A stretch of 64,000 nucleotides of DNA from Inia geoffrensis (lineage: Eukaryota > Chordata > Mammalia > Artiodactyla > Iniidae). The stretch's first letter is position 1; every line of letters begins with the position of its first letter. The stretch covers positions 74,384,784 to 74,448,783 of the forward strand of contig CM070910.1 of assembly GCA_036417435.1 (NCBI GenBank), written 5' to 3'. Shown here piece by piece: positions 22,562-34,709 of the stretch. The translations under genes were made by a program, and so were the position numbers. The notes under the pieces are model-generated. The model made no database searches and was not told where the DNA came from. It saw only the letters and a program-made list of their open reading frames with translations.

Positions 22562-24293
22562 AGACTACGCATGAACTGCATTTCAAAACACAACAGAGTC
22601 TCACATTTACAAAGGAAATTTATGCTTTCTTAAGGTCAAAGGAGAGTGGGGAGGCTGCATAAAACCAGAGATTGACATTAGGACAGATACCATTCCATAA
22701 GCCAAATATATATTAGGCAAGACCTACTCCTCGCTCAACCAAATGGACTCAACACCCCGTATTCCATACCTAGGAATATAGCTGACTGTGAAGAAACTTA
22801 AAACCCATACATTTATAGGTCCCCATAAGAAAATCACTTGTGTACAGCAGCATACACACAGCAGTGTAAATAAGTTAAATCCCCTTATAAAAATAAATTT
22901 GAAAAAGAAAGCACAAGGACTGTGAAATAGAAATTCTTAAATAAGTCCTTGAGAGCTTGCGAGAAATCTTGGATTTACCACCTCTACATCACCAGCTGTG
23001 GGAGAGATAAGGCTGGACAGTTGGGACTGATACTATTGGTGAGGGAATGCAGACCCTCTGAGGTAATGGTGCATGATTCCCATTCCACGGGTCCCAAATC
23101 TCCACGTTTAAGGGAGTTATCCTTCAGCTAAAATATGCATGGAAAACCCAGAATATGGTCCACGAAGTGATCAGGCAAAATTTCTAAAATTCATCGCCAT
23201 TTCCCCCCCCTGTTACTCGAGTTCGCCTTTCCAGATGCGATATTAACATTCTCCCCAATTCGAGAGTCATTGCCTTTGACCTCTTGCTTGGCACAGTTTG
23301 CAATTTCTGTGGAAGATGAGCAGGAATAAGGAGAACCAATGAGCGGCTAACTCGATGTGTTTGGACGGGCACATTGAACGATGATTTCCCTACAGGAAGA
23401 AGAATTCACCAAAGGCTCAGCGTGCTATGCCGGCACGAGATTAAGGCCTGAAGCAATTATTCGGGTTTGCGGTCAGCTCACAAGAAAGCGAGTTGAGAAA
23501 AGGAGATTTTTGGCACTGTAACTCACAATGCTGCGGAGTTCCAAATGACCCCTATCATCCAAAAATTTATTGAAGGAAGACTGTGAAGAGGACTTGAACA
23601 CGACACAGAATTGCCGAAAACAGATATCAGGTGGTAGATAAGAATTGCTCTGAAATCGTAGGAAAAGAGGCAGCAGTTCGACAGTGATGCACTTGGCCAA
23701 AAAGGGCGTATGCGTTTTTTCCTGAATATATTCAGGAAAAAACGCATACGCCCTTTTTGGCCAACCAAGCAAGCCTGCAATGGAAATCCGCACTACAAGG
23801 AAGTCTCACTTCCCACCGATCAAAAGGGCCCTCCGAAAGAAATGTAAAATCCAGAGAGGCAGGACAGGCCATGGAGAACCGGCAGCCTTGTTATGCTGAT
23901 GGGCGGGATGTAAATTGCCAACAGCCACTCTGGAGAAGTGGATGGTGTTTCCTGGAACAAAGAAAAAACCAAGCTAGAGAGCCTTGGGCACTTCCACTTA
24001 TGGTGCTATAGATTCGGAAAATTTAAATGAAAAAGACAAAGCCACACAAAAGTTTGGGGCTGCTCTGTGTACGGGAACCTTGACTATGGTACAACTTCAA
24101 TAGCCCAGAAAGAGAAAAATGGATATAGAAGTTGTGGTACATCCCTACAATGGAATAGCACTCAACAATGAAATCAATGGCCACAGACCAGTAGCAGCAT
24201 AATGAGTGGATTTAGTTACGATGATTCTAAGTGAAATAAGTCACACAGAAAAAGAAACATCATAAGATATCACTAATACCGGGAATGGAAACA
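22562..24293 (+). repeat. Satellite monomer 14 (1,732 bp), mosaic of types 11 and 13
   Basis: The first ~260 bases match monomer 11. From ~22840 to ~22970 it matches monomer 13 (cttgtgtacag, aagttaaatcc, GAGA deletion, gagagcttgcg). After that it matches monomer 11 again (ttgccgaaaacag, gattaaggcctg), apart from acaatgctgcgg near 23526, which is again monomer-13-like. The palindrome at 23693-23764 is perfect. Confidence 0.96.
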
Positions 24294-26029
24294 CGACTAC
24301 GCATGAACTGCATTTCAAAACACAGCAGAGTCTCACATTTACAAAAGAAATTTATGCTTGCTTAAGGTCAAAGGAGAGTGGGGAGGCTGCATAAAACCAG
24401 AGATTGACATTAGGACAGATACCATTCCATAAGACAAATATATATTAGACAAGACCTACTCCTCGCTCAACCAAATCGACTCAACACCCCATATTCCATA
24501 CCTAGGAATATACCTGACTGTGAAGAAACTTAAAACCCATACATTTATAGGTCTCCATAAGAAAATCACTTGTGTACAGCAGCATACACACAGCAGTGTA
24601 AATAAGCTAAATCCCCTTATAAAAATAAATTTGAAAAAGAAAGCACAAGAACTGTGAAATAGAGAGAAATTCTTAAATAAGTCCTTGAGGGCTTGCGAGA
24701 AATCTTGGATTTACCACCTCTACATCACCAGCTGTGGGAGAGATAAGGCTGGACACTTGGGACTGATACTATTGGTGAGGGAATGCAGACCCTCTGAGGT
24801 AATGGTGCATGATTCCCATTCCACGGGTCCCAAATCTCCACGTTTAAGGGAGTTATCCTTCAGCTAAAATATGCATGGAAAACCCAGAATATGGTCCACG
24901 AAGTGATCAGGCAAAATTTCTAAAATTCATCGCCATTTCCCCCCCCTGTTACTCGAGTTCGCCTTTCCAGATGCGATATTAACATTCTCCCCAATTCGAG
25001 AGTCATTGCCTTTGACCTCTTGCTTGGCACAGTTTGCAATTTCTGTGGAAGATGAGCAGGAATAAGGAGAACCAATGAGCGGCTAACTCGATGTGTTTGG
25101 ACGGGCACATTGAACGATGATTTCCCTACAGGAAGAAGAATTCACCAAAGGCTCAGCGTGCCATGCCGGCACGAGATTAGGGCCTGAAGGAATTATTCGG
25201 GTTTGCGGTCAGCTCACAAGAAAGCGAGTTGAGAAAAGGAGATTTTTATCACTGTAACTCACAATCCTGCGGAGTTCCAAATGACCCCTATCATCCAAAA
25301 ATTTATTGAAGGAAGACTGTGAAGAGGACTTGAACACGACACAGAATTGCAGAAAACAGATATCAGGTGGTAGATAAGAATTGCTCTGAAATCGTAGGAA
25401 AAGAGGCAGCAGTTCGACAGTGATGCACTTGGCCAAAAAGGGCGTATGCGTTTTTTCCTGAATATATTCAGGAAAAAACGCATACTCCCTTTTTGGCCAA
25501 CCAAGCAAGCCTGCAATGGAAATCCGCACTACAAGGAAGTCTCACTTCCCACCGATCAAAAGGGTCCTCCGAAAAAAATGTAAAATCCAGAGAGGCAGGA
25601 CAGGCCATGGAGAACCGGCAGCCTTGTTATGTTCATGGGCGGGATGTAAATTGCCAACAGCCACTCTGGAGAAGTGGATGGTGTTTCCTGGAACAAAGAA
25701 AAAACCAAGCTAGAGAGCCTAGGGCACTTCCACTTATGGTGCTATAGATTCGGAAAATTTAAATGAAAAAGACAGAGCCACACCAAAGTTTGGGGCTGCT
25801 CTGTGTACGGGAACCTTGACTATGGTACAATTTCAATAGCCCAGAAAGAGAAAAATGGATATAGAAGTTGTGGTACATCCTTACAATGGAATATCACTCA
25901 ACAATGAAATCAATGGCCACAGACCAGTAGCAGCATAATGAGTGGATTTAGTTACGATGATTCTAAGTGAAATAAGTCACACAGAAAAAGAAACATCATA
26001 AGATATCACTAATACCGGGAATGGAAACA
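24294..26029 (+). repeat. Satellite monomer 15 (1,736 bp)
   Basis: This is a member of the monomer 8/10 subfamily (tttttatcactg, gggtcctccg, tgttatgttcatggg), but its poly-C region is of the monomer 9/11 type (cctgttactcgag). The palindrome is at 25429-25500 with the shared catactccc mismatch. It is the last copy of zone A. Confidence 0.96.
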
Positions 26030-27765
26030 AGACTACGCATGAACTGCATTTCAAAACACAACAGAGTCTCACATTTACAAAGGAAATTTATGCTTTCTTA
26101 AGGTCAAAGGAGAGTGGGGAGGCTGCATAAAACCAGAGATTGACATTAGGACAGATACCATTCCATAAGCCAAATATATATTAGGCAAGACCTACTCCTC
26201 GCTCAACCAAATGGACTCAACACCCCGTATTCCATACCTAGGAATATAGCTGACTGTGAAGAAACTTAAAACCCATACATTTATAGGTCCCCATAAGAAA
26301 ATCACTTGTATACAGCAGCATACACACAGCAGTGTAAATAAGCTAAATCCCCTTATAAAAATAAATTTGAAAAAGAAAGCACAAGAACTGTGAAATAGAG
26401 AGAAATTCTTAAATAAGTCCTTGAGGTCTTGCGAGAAATCTTGGATTTACCACCTCTACATCCACAGCTGGGGGAGAGATAATGCTGGACACTTGGGGCT
26501 GATTCTATTGGTGAGGGAATGCAGACCCTCTGAGGTAATGGTGCATGATTCCCATTCCGCGGGTCCCAAATCTCCACGTTTAAGGGATTTATCCTTCAGC
26601 TAAAATATGCATGGAAAACCCAGAATATGGTCCACGAAGTGATCAGGCAAAATTTCTAAAATTCATCGCCATTTTCCCCCCCTGGTACTCGAGTTTACCT
26701 TTCCAGATGCGATATTAACATTCTCCCCACTTGGAGAGTCAGTGCCTTTGACCTCTTGTTTGGCACAGTTTGCAATTTCTGTGTAAGATGAGCAGGAATA
26801 AGGAGAACCAATGAGCGGCTAACTCGATGTGTTTAGACGGGCACATTGAACGATGATTTCCCTACAGGAAGAAGAATTCACCAAAGGCTCAGCGTGCCAT
26901 GCCGGAACGAGTTTAGGGCCTGAAGCAATTATTCGGGTTTGTGGTCAGCTCACAAAAAAGCGAGTTGACAAAAGGAGAGTTTTGGCACTGTAACTCATAA
27001 TCCTGTGGAGTTCCAAATGACCCCTATCATCCAAAAATTTATTGAAGGAAGACTGTCAAGAGGACTTGAACACGACACAGAATTTCAGAAAACAGATATC
27101 AGTTGGTAGATAAAAATTGCTCTGAAATCGTACGAAAAGAGGCAGCATTTCGACAGTGATGCACTTGGCCAAAAAAGGCGTATGCGTTTTTTCCTGAATA
27201 TGTTCAGGAAAAAACGCATACGCCCTATTTGGCCAACCAAGCAAGCCTGCAATAGAAATCCGCACTACAAGGAAGTCTCACTTCCCACTGATCAAAAGGG
27301 CCCTCCGAAAAAAATGTAAAATCCAGAGAGGCAGGACAGGCCATGGAGAACCGGCAGCCTTGTCATGCTGATGGGCGGGATGTAAATTGCCAACAGCCAC
27401 TCTGGAGAAGTGGATGGTGTTTCCTGGAACAAAGAAAAAACCAAGCTAGAGAGCCTAGGGCACTTCCACTTATGGTGCTATAGATTGGGAAAATTTAAAT
27501 GAAAAAGACAGAGCCACACCAAAGTTTGGGGCTGCTCTGTGTACGGGAACCTTGACTATGGTACAACTTCAATAGCCCAGAAAGAGAAAAATGGATATAG
27601 AAGTTGTGGTACACCCCTACAATGGAATATCACTCAACAATGAAATCAATGGCCACAGACCAGTAGCAGCATAATGAGTGGATTTAGTTACGATGATTCT
27701 AAGTGAAATAAGTCACACAGAAAAAGAAACATCATAAGATATCACTAATACCGGGAATGGAAACA
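26030..27765 (+). repeat. Satellite monomer 16 (1,736 bp), junction of zones A and B
   Basis: The first ~395 bases are of the monomer 11 type (tttcttaagg, tatagctgac). From about 26426 the sequence changes to zone B type (gaggtcttgcg, ccacagctgggggag, ccccacttggagag, gagttttggcac). The palindrome at 27165-27236 has three mismatches, including the near-centre change gttcagg. The ATG at the head of the ORF2 relic is changed (gcaatagaaatcc). Confidence 0.96.
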
Positions 27766-29501
27766 CGACTACGCATGAACTGCATTTCAAAACACAGCAG
27801 AGTCTCACATTTACAAAAGAAATTTATGCTTGCTTAAGGTCAAAGGAGAGTGGGGAGGCTGCATAAAACCAGAGATGGACATTAGGACAGATACCATTCC
27901 ATAAGCCAAATATATATTTGACAAGACCTACTCCTCGCTCAACCAAATCGACTCAACACCCCGTATTCAAAACCTAGGAATAGACCTGACTGTGAGGAAA
28001 CTTAAAACCCATACGTTTATATGTCTCCATAAGAAAATCACTTGTGTACAGCAGCATACACACAGCAGTGTAAATAAGCTAAATCCCCTTATAAAAATAA
28101 ATTTGAAAAAGAAAGCACAAGGACTGTGAAATAGAGAGAAATTCTTAAATAAGTGCTTGAGTTCTTCCGAGAAATCTTGGATTTACCACCTCTACATCCA
28201 CAGCTGGGGGAGAGATAAGGCTGGACACTTGGGGCTGATACTATTGGTGAGGGAATGCAGACCCTCTGAGGTAATGGTGCATGATTCCCATTCCACGGGT
28301 CCCAAATCTCCACGTTTAAGGGATTTATCCTTCAGCTAAAATATGCATGGAAAACCCAGAATATGGTCCACGAAGTGATCAGGCAAAATTTCTAAAATTC
28401 ATCGCCATTTTCCCCCCCTGGTACTCGAGTTCACTTTTCCAGATGCGATATTAATATTCTCCCCACTTGGAGAGTCAGTGCCTTTGACCTTTTGTTTGGC
28501 ACAGTTTGCAATTTCTGTGTAAGATGAGCAGGAATAAGGAGAACCAATGAGCGGCTAACTCGATGTGTTTGGACGGGCACATTGAACGATGATTTCCCTA
28601 CAGGAAGAAGAATTCACCAAAGGCTCAGCGTGCCATGCCAGAACGAGTTTAGGGCCTGAAGCAATTATTCGGGTTTGTGGTCAGCTCACAAAAAAGCGAG
28701 TTGACAAAAGGAGAGTTTTGGCACTGTAACTCACAATCCTGCGGAGTTCCAAATGACCCCTATCATCCAAAAATTTATTGAAGGAAGACTGTGAAGAGGA
28801 CTTGAACCCGACACAAAATTGCAGAAAACAGAAATCAGGTGGTAGATATGAATTGCTCTGAAATCGTAGGAAAAGAGGCAGCATTTCGACAGTGATGCAC
28901 TTGGCCAAAAAGGGCGTATGCGTTTTTTCCTGAATATATTCAGGAAAAAACGCATACGCCCTTTTTGGCCAACCAAGCAAGCCTGCAATGGAAATCCGCA
29001 CTACAAGGAAGTCTCACTTCCCACTGATCAACAGGGCCCTCCGAAAAAAATGTAAAATCCAGAGAGGCAGGACAGGCCATGGAGAACCGGCAGCCTTGTT
29101 ATGCTGATGGGCGGGATGTAAATTGCCAACAGCCACTCTGGAGAAGTGGATGGTGTTTCCTGGAACAAAGAAAAAACCAAGCTAGAGAGACTAGGGCACT
29201 TCCACTTATGGTGCTATAGATTCGGAAAATTTAAATGAAAAAGACAGAGCCACACCAAAGTTTGGGGCTGCTCTGTGTACGGGAACCTTGACTATGGTAC
29301 AACTTCAATAGCCCAGAAAGAGAAAAATGGATATAGAAGTTGTGGTACATCCCTACAATGGAATATCACTCAACAATGAAATCAATGGCCACAGACCAGT
29401 AGCAGCATAATGAGTGGATTTAGTTACGATGATTCTAAGTGAAATAAGTCACACAGAAAAAGAAACTTCATAAGATATCACTAATACTGGGAATGGAAAC
29501 A
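27766..29501 (+). repeat. Satellite monomer 17 (1,736 bp)
   Basis: The unique segment is like monomer 16 (gctgggggag, gtttagggcctg, gagttttggcac). The first 280 bases contain zone B bases such as gagatggacatt and attcaaaacctagg. The palindrome at 28901-28972 is perfect, which is unusual for zone B. Confidence 0.96.
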
Positions 29502-31236
29502 CGACTACGCATGAACTACATTTCAAAACACAACACAGTCTCACATTTACAAAAGAAATTTATGCTTGCTTAAGGTCAAAGGAGAGTGGGGAGGCTGCAT
29601 AAAACCAGAGATGGACATTAGGACAGATACCATTCCATAAGCCAAATATATATTAGACAAGACCTACTCCTCGCTCAACCAAATGGACTCAACACCCCTT
29701 ATTCAATACCTAGGAATATACCTGACTGTGAAGAAACTTAAAGCCAATACATTTATAGGTCTCCATAAGAAAATCACTTGTATACAGCAGCATACCCACA
29801 GCAGTGTAAATAAGCTAAATCCCCTTATAAAAATAAATTTGAAAAAGAAAGCACAAGGACTGTGAAATAGAGAGAAATTCTTAAATAAGTCCTTGAGGGC
29901 TTGCGAGAAATCTTGGATTTACCACCTCTACTTCACCAGCTGTGGGAGAGATAAGGCTGGACACTTGGGACTGATACTATTGGTGAGGGAATGCAGACCC
30001 TCTGAGGTAATGGTGCATGATTCCCATTCCACGGGTCCCAAATCTCCACGTTTAAGGGAGTTATCCTTCAGCTAAAATATGCATGGAAATCCCAGAATAT
30101 GGTCCACGAAGTGATCAGGCAAAATTTCTAAAATTCATCGCCATTTTGCCCCCCTGGTACTCGAGTTCGCTTTTCCAGATGCGATATTAACATTCTCCCC
30201 ACTTGGAGAGTCAGTGCCTTTGACCTCTTGCTTCGCACACTTTGCAATTTCTGTGGAAGATGAGCAGGAATAAGGAGAACCAATGAGCGGCTAACTCGAT
30301 GTGTTTGGACGGGCACATTGAACGATGATTTCCCTACAGGAAGAAGAATTCACCAAAGGCTCAGCGTGCCATGCCGGAACGAGATTAGGGCCTGAAGCAA
30401 TTATTCGTGTTTGCGGTCAGCTCACAAAAAAGCGAGTTGACAAAAGGAGATTTTTGGCACTGTAACTCACAGTCCTGCGGAGTTCCAAATGACCCCTATC
30501 ATCCAAAAATTTATTGAAGGAAGACTGTGAAGAGGACTTGAACACGACACAGAATTGCAGAAAACAGATATCAGGTGGTAGATAAGAATTGCTCTGAAAT
30601 CGTAGGAAAAGAGGCAGCAGTTCGACAGTGATGCACTTGGCCAAGAAGGGCGTATGCGTTTTTTCCTGAATATATTCAGGAAAAAACGCATACGCCCTTT
30701 TTGGCCAACGAAGCAACCCTGCAATGGAAATCCGCACCACAATGAAGTCTCACTTCCCACCGATCAAAAGGGCCCTCCGAAAAAAGTGTAAAACCCAGAG
30801 AGGAGGAGAGGCCATGGAGAACCGGCATCCTTGTTATGCTAATGGGCGGGATGTAAATTGCCAAAAGCCACTCTGGAGAAGTGGATGGTGTTTCCTGGAA
30901 CAAAGAAAAAAGCAAGCTAGAGAGCCTAGGGCACTTCCACTTATGGTGCTATAGATTCGGAAAATTTAAATGAAAAAGACAGAGCCACACCAAAGTTTGG
31001 GGCTGCTCTGTGTACGGTAACCTTGACTATGGTACAACTTCAATAGCCCAGAAAGAGAAAAATGGATATAGAAGATGTGGTACATCCCTACAATGGAATA
31101 TCACTCAACAATGAAATCAATGGCCACAGAACAGTAGCAGCATAATGAGTGGATTTAGTTACGATGATTCGAAGTGAAATAAGTCACACAGAAAAAGAAA
31201 CTTCATAAGATATCACTAATACCGGGAATGGAAACA
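29502..31236 (+). repeat. Satellite monomer 18 (1,735 bp)
   Basis: The 5' half is almost the same as monomer 21 (gaactacatttc, caacacagtctc, ccccttattcaatacc, catacccacagc). The ORF2 relic keeps L1-like caccacaatgaagtc near 30735 and has the agaggaggagaggcc deletion form shared with 19, 21 and 24. The palindrome is at 30637-30708 with one mismatch. Confidence 0.96.
30721..30975 (+). pseudogene. ORF2 relic in a copy with L1-like states (monomer 18)
   Basis: This stretch reads caccacaatgaagtctcac, which restores the T-T-M of L1 ORF2 where most monomers have T-T-R. A short deletion in the following purine-rich stretch (agaggaggagaggcc) joins the two relic frames into one open stretch to the stop near 30954. 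Monomers 19, 21 and 24 have the same arrangement. It is still only a ~76-codon fragment with no domain function. Confidence 0.7.
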
Positions 31237-32971
31237 CGACTACGCATGAACTACATTTCAAAACACAACACAGTCTCACATTTACAAAAGAAATTTATGC
31301 TTGCTTAAGGTCAAAGGAGAGTGGGGAGGCTGCATAAAACCAGAGATGGACATTAGGACAGATACCATTCCATAAGCCAAATATATATTAGACAAGACCT
31401 ACTCCTCGCTCAACCAATTCGACTCAACACCCTGTATTCAAAACCTAGGAATAAACCTGACTGTGAAGAAACTTAAAACTCATACATTTATAGGTCTCCA
31501 TAAGAAAATCACTTGTGTACAGCAGCATACACACATCAGTGTAAATAATCTAAATCCCCTTATAAAAATAAATTTGAAAAAGAAAGCACAAGGACTGTGA
31601 AATAGAGAGAAATTCTTAATTAAGTCCTTGAGGTCTTGCGAGAAATCTTGGATTTACCACCTCTACATCCACAGCTGTGGGAGAGATAAGGCTGGACACT
31701 TGGGGCTGATACTATTGGTGAGGGAATGCAGACCCTCTGAGGTAATGGTGCATGATTCCCATTCCACGGGTCCCAAATCTCCACGTTTAAGGGATTTATC
31801 CTTCAGCTAAAATATGCATGGAAATCCCAGAATACGGTCCACGAAGTGATCAGGCAAAATTTCTAAAATTCATCGCCATTTTGCCCCCCTGGTACTCGAG
31901 TTCGCTTTTCCAGATGCGATATTAACATTCTCCCCACTTGGAGAGTCAGTGCCTTTGACCTCTTGTTTGGCACAGTTTGCAATTTCTGTGGAAGATGAGC
32001 AGGAATAAGGAGAACCAATGAGCGGCTAACTCGATGTGTTTTGACGGGCACATTGAACGATGATTTCCCTACAGGAAGAAGAATTCACCAAAGGCTCAGC
32101 GTGCCATGCCGGAACGAGATTAGGGCCTGAAGCAATTATTCGGGTTTGCGGTCAGCTCACAAAAAAGCGAGTTGACAAAAGGAGATTTTTGGCACTGTAA
32201 CTCACAATCCTGCGGAGTTCCAAATGACCCCTATCATCCAAAAATTTATTGAAGGAAGGCTCTGAAGAGGACTTGAACGTGACGAAGAATTACAGAAAAC
32301 AGATATCAGGTGGTAGATGAGAATTGCTCTGAAAGCGTAGGAAAAGAGGCAGCAGTTCGACAGTGATGCACATGGACAAAAAGGGCGTATGCGTTTTTTC
32401 TTGAATATATTCAGGAAAAAACGCATACGCCCTTTGTGGCCAACAAAGCAACCCTGCAATGGAAATCCGCACCACAATGAAGTCTCACTTCCCACCGATC
32501 AAAAGGGCCGTCCGAAAAAAGTGTAAAATCCAGAGAGGAGGAGAGGCCATGGAGAACCGGCATCCTTTTTATGCTGATGGGCGGGATGTAAATTGCCAAC
32601 AGCCACTCTGGAGAACTGTATGGTGTTTCCTGGAACAAAGAAAAAACCAAGCTACAGAGCCTAGGGCACTTCCACTTATGGTGCTATAGATTCGGAAAAT
32701 TTAAATGAAAAAGACACAGCCACACCAAAACTTGGGTCTGCTCTGTTTACGGGAATCTTGACTATGGTACAACTTCAATAGCCGAGAAAGAGAAAAATGG
32801 ATATAGAAGTTGTGGTACATACCTACAATGGAATATCACTCAACAATGAAATCAATTGCATCAGGCCAGTAGCAGCATAATGAGTGGATTTACGTACGAT
32901 GATTCTAAGTGAAATAAGTCACACAGAAAAAGAAACATCATAAGATATCACTAATACCGGGAATGTAAACA
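31237..32971 (+). repeat. Satellite monomer 19 (1,735 bp)
   Basis: The 3' half is diverged and nearly the same as monomer 24 (gcacatggacaaaaag, tcctttttatgctg, aaaacttgggtctgc, tttacgtacgatg). The palindrome region at 32372-32443 has about four mismatches. L1-like caccacaatgaagtc is present near 32470. Confidence 0.96.
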
Positions 32972-34108
32972 CGACTACGCATGAACTGCATTTCAAAACA
33001 CAACAGAGTCTCACATTTACAAAAGAAACTTATGCTTGCTTAAGGGGAAAGTAGAGTGGGGAGGCTGCATAAATCCAGAGGTTGACGTTAGTCCAGAAAC
33101 CATTCCATAAGCCAAATATATATTAGACACGACCTACTCCTTCCTCAACCAAATGGACTCAACACCCTGTATTCAAAACCTAGGAATATACCTGACTATG
33201 AAGAATCTTAAAAGCCATATATTTACAGGTCTCCATTAGAAAATAATGTGTGTAGCACAGCATAAACACAGCAGTGAAAATAATCTAAAATCCCTTATAA
33301 AAAAATTTTAAAAACAAAACACAAAAATTGGGAAATAGAAATTCTTAAATAAGTCCTTCAGGGCTTTTGAGGAATCTTGGATTTACCACCTCTACATCCA
33401 AAGCTGGGGGAGAGATAAGGCTGGACACTTGGGGCTGATAGGATTGGTGAGGTTTGGTGAGAGAATGCAGACACTTTGATGTAATGGTGCATGGTTCCCT
33501 TTCCAAGGGTCCCAAATCTCCAGGTTTAAGGGATTTATCCTTCAGGTAAAATATGAATGGAAAACCCAGAATATCGTCCACCAAGTGACCAGGCAATATT
33601 TCTAAGACTCATCGCCATTTTCGCCCCCTGGGACTCGAGTTCGCCGTTCCAGATACGTTAGTAACACTCTCCCCACTTGGAAAGTCTTTGCTTTTAACTT
33701 CTCATTTGGCACAGTTTGCAATTTCTGCGGTAGATGAACAGAAATTAGGAGAACCAATGAGCGAGTAACTCTGCATTTTAAGGGGCACATTGAACTCTGA
33801 TTTCCCTCCAGGAAGAAGAATTCACCGAAGGTTCAGGGTGACATGCCGGAACGAGATTAGGGTCTGAAGCAATACTTCAGGTTTGCAGTCAGCTCACAAG
33901 AAAGAGAGTTGAGAAAAGGAGATTTTTGACACCGTAACTCACAATCCTGCAGAGTTCCAAAAGACCCCTATCATCCAAAAATTTATTGAAGGAAGGCTGT
34001 AAAGAAGACTTGAATAGGACGCAGAATTGCAGAAAACTGATATCAGGGGGTAAATAAGAACTGCTCTGAAAGCGTAGGAAAAGAGGCAGCAGTTCGAAAG
34101 TGATGCAC
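32972..34108 (+). repeat. K-type diverged segment, monomer 20
   Basis: This segment differs from consensus throughout. Examples are gtgtagcacagcataaacac near 33251, ccttcagggcttttgagg near 33354, the 10-bp insertion near 33451, and actctccccacttggaaagt near 33667. Related segments lie at ~38510-39320, 41658-~42520 and ~45480-46270. The four share so many changes that they form one old lineage. Confidence 0.85.
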
Positions 34109-34709
34109 TTTGCCAAAAAGGGCATATGCGTTTTTTCCTGAATATATTCAGGAAAAAACGCATACGCCCTTTTTGGTCAAGCAAGCAAGCCTGCAATGGA
34201 AATCCGCACTACAAGGAAGTCTCACTTCTCACCGATCAAAAGGGCCCTCCGAAAAAAGTGTAAAATCCAGAGAGTCAGGACAGGCCATGGAGAACCGGCA
34301 GCCTTGTTATGCTGATGGGCGGGATGTAAATTGCCAACAGCCACTCTGGAGAAGTGGATGGTGTTTCCTGGAACAAAGAAAAAACCAAGCTAGAGAGCCT
34401 AGGGCACTTCCACTTATGGTGCTATAGATTCGGAAAATTTAAATGAAAAAGACAGAGCCACACCAAAGTTTGGGGCTGCTCTGTGTACGGGAACCTTGAC
34501 TATGGTACAACTTCAATAGCCCAGAAAGAGAAAAATGGATATAGAAGTTGTGGTACATCCCTACAATGGAATATCACTCAACAATGAAATCAATGGCCAC
34601 AGACCAGTAGCGGCATAATGAGTGGATTTAGTTACGATGATTCTAAGTGAAATAAGTCACACAGAAAAAGAAACTTCATAAGATATCACTAATACCGGGA
34701 ATGGAAACA
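32972..34709 (+). repeat. Satellite monomer 20 (1,738 bp), strongly diverged (K type)
   Basis: From its start to about the palindrome this copy differs at many sites from the consensus. It has a 10-bp insertion near 33451 (gaggtttggtgagag, a short tandem duplication), ccaaagctgggggag near 33400, and no AATAAA in the L1 tail. After the palindrome (34109-34180, mismatched ends) it returns abruptly to consensus. It is nearly the same as monomer 25 over the first ~1,070 bases. Confidence 0.96.

Larger units (their letters stand above)
1..26029 (+). repeat. Zone A: homogeneous monomers 1-15 with dimeric higher-order repeats
   Basis: These monomers share catcaccagctgtggg near base 430, ccaattcgag near base 700 and, except monomer 12, the ccggcacgag form near base 873. 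Alternating diagnostic bases define two-monomer blocks: monomers 2-3 match 4-5, and monomers 8-9 match 10-11, with periods of 3,472 and 3,471 bp. Monomer 15 is another copy of the 8/10 type. Confidence 0.85.
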
